A DNA stretch of 64,000 bases from Roseibium album (GTDB taxonomy: Bacteria; Pseudomonadota; Alphaproteobacteria; Rhizobiales; Stappiaceae): the NCBI RefSeq assembly GCF_001404515.1, contig NZ_CXWE01000010.1, forward strand, positions 62,001-126,000, read 5' to 3'. The position numbers and the translations under genes were made by a program. Position 1 is the stretch's first letter, and every line of letters starts with the position of its first letter. This document shows, piece after piece, positions 61,133 to 64,000 of the stretch. The notes below the pieces were generated by a model, which did not search any database, was not told the DNA's origin, and was given only the letters and a program-made list of their open reading frames with translations.

Positions 61133-62130
61133 CCCTGAGAAGCGTAAAAACCCCCTTGCTGGAAGTTTCCGGTCTGTGCACCACGTTCGGAGCGGGTGAC
61201 ACCTCGGTTCCGGCTGTCCGTGATGTCGGGTTCACCATCAACAAGGGCGAAATACTCGGTCTCGTTGGCGAGAGCGGATCGGGCAAGAGTGTGACCCTTC
61301 GATCGGTCCTCGGCCTGTCCCGCCGCTATGGCAGGACAACTGGCTCGGCGCTCTGGCGTGGCGAAAACCTGGTCACCCTGCCCGAGTCCGATATGCGCCG
61401 GATCCGGGGCGGTGAAATCGCAATGATCTTTCAGGAGCCGATGACATCGCTCAATCCGTTGCTGACGGTCGGAGTTCAGATCGACGAGACGCTGAAGGCG
61501 CATACGGACATGTCTGCAGGCGAGCGGAAGAAGCGCGCAATCGAGATGCTTGACGTCGTCGGCATTCCGGCTGCCGGATCCCGGCTTTTCGAATATCCGC
61601 ATCAGTTTTCCGGCGGCATGCGGCAACGGGTGATGATTGCAATTGCGCTTGCCGCGAGGCCGAAGCTGCTTTTGGCGGACGAACCGACCACCGCGCTGGA
61701 TGTGACAATCCAGGCGCAGATCCTCGATCTGATCCTGTCGCTTGCCAAGGATTTCGACATGGGTGTCATTCTTGTGACCCACGATCTGGGCGTTGTCGCT
61801 CAGACATGCGAACAGGTGGCTGTGATGTATGCGGGCCGTATAGTCGAACAGGGCAGTGTCCGGTCCGTCCTGAGAGAACCGCGACACCCCTACACTGTCG
61901 GGCTGATGCGTTCCGTGCCACAGAATGTGCCACCACGCACCCCCCTTTACTCCATCCCCGGAACACCCCCCAGCCTGTTGTCGCTTCCCGATGGCTGTGC
62001 TTTCGCAGCACGCTGCCCGCAAAGGACGGCCGGCTGCGAGACCGGTCGGCCGGAACTTGAGACGTTGAAGGGCGGACGGTCTGTTGCCTGCTTCAACAGG
62101 GTCGAGGCAAAGGGAGGCGCGGCCGCATGA
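61129..62130 (+). CDS. ABC transporter ATPase (DppD-like)
   Basis: A 333-residue ATPase with Walker A GESGSGKS (47-54), the FSGGMRQR signature and Walker B LLLADEPTTALD; the C-terminal region contains the oligopeptide-type extension with cysteines near FAARCPQRTAGC that can bind an iron-sulfur cluster in this subfamily. ATG at 61129 overlaps the permease stop. It pairs with the next ATPase. Confidence 0.93.
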   Translation: MTLRSVKTPLLEVSGLCTTFGAGDTSVPAVRDVGFTINKGEILGLVGESGSGKSVTLRSVLGLSRRYGRTTGSALWRGENLVTLPESDMRRIRGGEIAMIFQEPMTSLNPLLTVGVQIDETLKAHTDMSAGERKKRAIEMLDVVGIPAAGSRLFEYPHQFSGGMRQRVMIAIALAARPKLLLADEPTTALDVTIQAQILDLILSLAKDFDMGVILVTHDLGVVAQTCEQVAVMYAGRIVEQGSVRSVLREPRHPYTVGLMRSVPQNVPPRTPLYSIPGTPPSLLSLPDGCAFAARCPQRTAGCETGRPELETLKGGRSVACFNRVEAKGGAAA

Positions 62131-63122
62131 GCGAAGCAGTGCTTGAAATTCGAGACGTCAGCCTGGCGTTCAAGGGCAAACGATCTTTGCTCGATGTTCT
62201 CAGCAACACACCGGTGAAAAACGTCAACGCGCTCAACGGGGTCAGTCTCGATCTGCGGCAGGGAGAAACCCTTGGCGTAGTCGGCGAGTCCGGATGTGGC
62301 AAGTCCACGCTTGCCCGTTGCATCGTGCGTCTTCACGAACCCAACGGCGGCAGTGTACATTTTCACGGCATGGATGTGTTTGCTTCGCACGAACGTGGCG
62401 ACCGGACCTACAATCGCCGGGTCCAGATGATGTTTCAGGACCCGTATTCGTCTTTGAATCCCCGCATGACGACCGGCCAGATTCTGTCCGAGGCGCTGCG
62501 TGTGCATGACATGTGTCCGGAAGATGATGTGCCGGCGCGTCTTGCGAACCTGATGGACCTCGTCCAGTTGCCCGGGGACGCTCTGGAAAAATATCCGCAT
62601 GAATTTTCGGGCGGGCAAAGGCAGCGGATCGCGATTGCCCGTGCTCTTGCAGTCGAACCGGAGGTGTTGATCGCCGACGAACTCGTGTCTGCGCTCGATG
62701 TTTCGGTACAGGCACAGATCGTAAACCTCCTGCTGGATCTGCAGGACCGGCTTGGGCTCACGATCCTCTTCGTCGCTCATGACCTTCGTCTGGTGCGACA
62801 TGTGTCCAATCGGGTGGCGGTCATTTATCTCGGCCGGATAGTTGAGATTGGCGACAGCGAGACACTGTTTGCCAGCCCGTCGCATCCCTATTCCCAGGCG
62901 CTTCTGAGTGCGGCGCCGTCTCTTGATCCGGACGACAAGGGCAGGAAAATACACCTGGAGGGTGAGTTGCCCTCGCCGCTTGATATCCCGCCCGGCTGCC
63001 CATTCCACGTCAGATGCCGTCACAAGTCGCCGAAATGTACCACCGAGCAGCCGAAGCTTCGTCCGATTGCGGGACGCGGTTCGGTCGCCTGTCACCATGC
63101 CGAAGAGATCGAGAATGTCTGA
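62127..63122 (+). CDS. ABC transporter ATPase (DppF-like)
   Basis: A 331-residue ATPase with Walker A GESGCGKS (53-60), FSGGQRQR, and a C-terminal extension with CPFHVRCRHKSPKC. Together with the DppD-like protein it energises the second importer. ATG overlaps the upstream stop; its own stop overlaps the aminopeptidase start by eight bases. Confidence 0.93.
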   Translation: MSEAVLEIRDVSLAFKGKRSLLDVLSNTPVKNVNALNGVSLDLRQGETLGVVGESGCGKSTLARCIVRLHEPNGGSVHFHGMDVFASHERGDRTYNRRVQMMFQDPYSSLNPRMTTGQILSEALRVHDMCPEDDVPARLANLMDLVQLPGDALEKYPHEFSGGQRQRIAIARALAVEPEVLIADELVSALDVSVQAQIVNLLLDLQDRLGLTILFVAHDLRLVRHVSNRVAVIYLGRIVEIGDSETLFASPSHPYSQALLSAAPSLDPDDKGRKIHLEGELPSPLDIPPGCPFHVRCRHKSPKCTTEQPKLRPIAGRGSVACHHAEEIENV

Positions 63123-64000
63123 AAGCCAATTGGCCGAGTTGACCGACCACGTGACCGCACTGCGCGCTGAAATGAAAATGCGTTTGCTGGATGCGTTCAT
63201 TGTGCCGCGCTTCGATGCACATCAGGGTGAATACATCGCTCCTCACGATGAACGTCTTGGGTTCGTGACGGGATTCACCGGATCAGCCGGGGTTGCCATC
63301 GTGACGCAGTCCGAAGTGCGCCTCTTCGTTGACGGCCGTTACGTGGTGCAGGCCGGCAACCAGTGTCCCGCCGGTTTGATCGACCGCGATCACATTCACA
63401 ATCACCCACCGGAACACTGGCTGTCGGACGTCGCGCAACCCGATTGGGTGATCGGCTACGATGCCATGCATCTGCCGCCAAACTGGGTGAAACGGTTTGA
63501 AAAGGGTGCAAACGCCGCCGGAGCCTCGCTGAAGGCGATGAGCGAAAATCCGGTGGATGCTGTCTGGGGCGACCAACCGGACGAACCCCTTGGCACGATC
63601 AGCGCCTTCCCGCTTCAGTTCGCCGGGGTGTCTTCTAGCGACAAAAGGGACCTGTTTCTCAAGGAGATGGCCGCGGAGGATGCGGCGCTTCTGGTCGAGA
63701 CCCAGCCGGACAACATCGCCTGGTTCCTGAACGTTCGCGGGGACGATGTCGCCTACAATCCGATGCCCCAGTCCTTCCTGCTTCTGGAAAGGTCCGGGGC
63801 AGCTCACTGGTTCGTGGATCAGGGCAAGTTCGAGGAGGGACTTGCCGACACCCTGCCGGACTGGGTGTCCCTGCGAGCAAAGTCCGATCTTCTGGAATCT
63901 TTGGCTGCTAAGACAGGGAAGGGGGCCAGGGTGCTGGTCGATCCGGATTTTTCACCGGCAGCTGTTTCCCAACGGATCATCGAGGCCGAAGCCGTGCCGG
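63115..64000 (+). CDS. Aminopeptidase P family protein, N-terminal part
   Basis: The gene runs off the window; 295 codons are present. The visible part is the creatinase-like N-terminal domain of the Xaa-Pro aminopeptidase (M24B) family: FVTGFTGSAGVAIVT, LFVDGRYVVQA and DNIAWFLNVRGDDVAYNP are characteristic. The metal-binding catalytic domain lies beyond 64000. ATG 63115 is within the DppF-like gene's end (eight-base overlap), so peptide import and cleavage of Xaa-Pro bonds are translationally linked. This supports the second ABC system as a peptide importer. Confidence 0.92.
   Translation, partial: MSESQLAELTDHVTALRAEMKMRLLDAFIVPRFDAHQGEYIAPHDERLGFVTGFTGSAGVAIVTQSEVRLFVDGRYVVQAGNQCPAGLIDRDHIHNHPPEHWLSDVAQPDWVIGYDAMHLPPNWVKRFEKGANAAGASLKAMSENPVDAVWGDQPDEPLGTISAFPLQFAGVSSSDKRDLFLKEMAAEDAALLVETQPDNIAWFLNVRGDDVAYNPMPQSFLLLERSGAAHWFVDQGKFEEGLADTLPDWVSLRAKSDLLESLAAKTGKGARVLVDPDFSPAAVSQRIIEAEAVP

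Noticed and set aside
1..64000. tRNA, rRNA, transposase, integrase or CRISPR features
   Set aside because: I looked for clover-leaf-like T-loop sequences, recombinase motifs and regular repeats in the gaps and saw none; a covariance-model scan would be decisive.

Overview
The window reads as high-GC chromosomal or megaplasmid DNA from a metabolically versatile alphaproteobacterium. The pointers are GTG/TTG starts with strong GGAGG sites, the density of ABC, TRAP and tripartite tricarboxylate (TTT) uptake systems, and the prkA-DUF444-spoVR order in a non-spore-former. A marine Roseibium/Stappia-like organism is a guess from gene content only; there is no 16S or other marker. I found about 58 protein genes, no RNA genes, no transposase and no CRISPR array.

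Region 1 (1-8839, + strand) is the 3' end of an extracellular contractile injection system (eCIS) locus. It holds the end of a Cys/Asp-rich protein, a CIS tape-measure protein, a 1788-residue DUF4157 protein and the eCIS AAA+ ATPase, the last three joined by 4-base ATGA overlaps. The 1788-residue protein looks like injected cargo: leader-type N-terminus, acidic EEEVQ-like stretch, HELAH metalloprotease-like core, CHAP/NlpC-like Cys-His-Asn domain, coiled coil, long helical module and a C-terminal nuclease-like domain. No immunity gene is visible beside it.

Region 2 (8860-14534, - strand) is the stress-associated cluster prkA > DUF444 (yeaH-like) > spoVR, with a possible heat-shock-type promoter, followed by a PAS-LuxR regulator divergent from region 3.

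Region 3 (14620-24643, + strand) is a peptide/opine-type catabolic unit: M20 deacylase, family-5 binding protein, two permeases, a fused double ATPase, aldehyde dehydrogenase, then an SDR, a RidA protein and a GST.

Region 4 (24777-37691) is an oxidative catabolic unit. A luciferase-like monooxygenase and an enol-lactonase-like hydrolase sit on one side of a LysR gene and a flavin reductase on the other. A long minus-strand series follows (Zn-alcohol dehydrogenase, DHDPS-family aldolase, cupin, TRAP dctPQM, DUF1330, quinone reductase, DASS carrier), divergent from a GntR/FCD regulator whose likely operators lie between them.

Region 5 (37754-54953) holds a GST, an AEC carrier, a carboxymuconolactone-decarboxylase-like protein, two complete TTT systems (tctCBA and tctBAC), three Gfo/Idh/MocA oxidoreductases, a TRAP-type binding protein lacking a signal peptide, OsmC, an Ldh-type dehydrogenase, a cupin, a beta-keto acid cleavage enzyme and a second LysR clearly paralogous to that of region 4.

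Region 6 (55106-64000) has a LysR, a maleylacetoacetate-isomerase-like GST, an XRE-cupin regulator and a second Dpp-type ABC operon ending in an aminopeptidase P gene cut by the window edge. A recurring theme is a GC-rich hairpin directly 3' of all five signal-peptide-bearing binding-protein genes.
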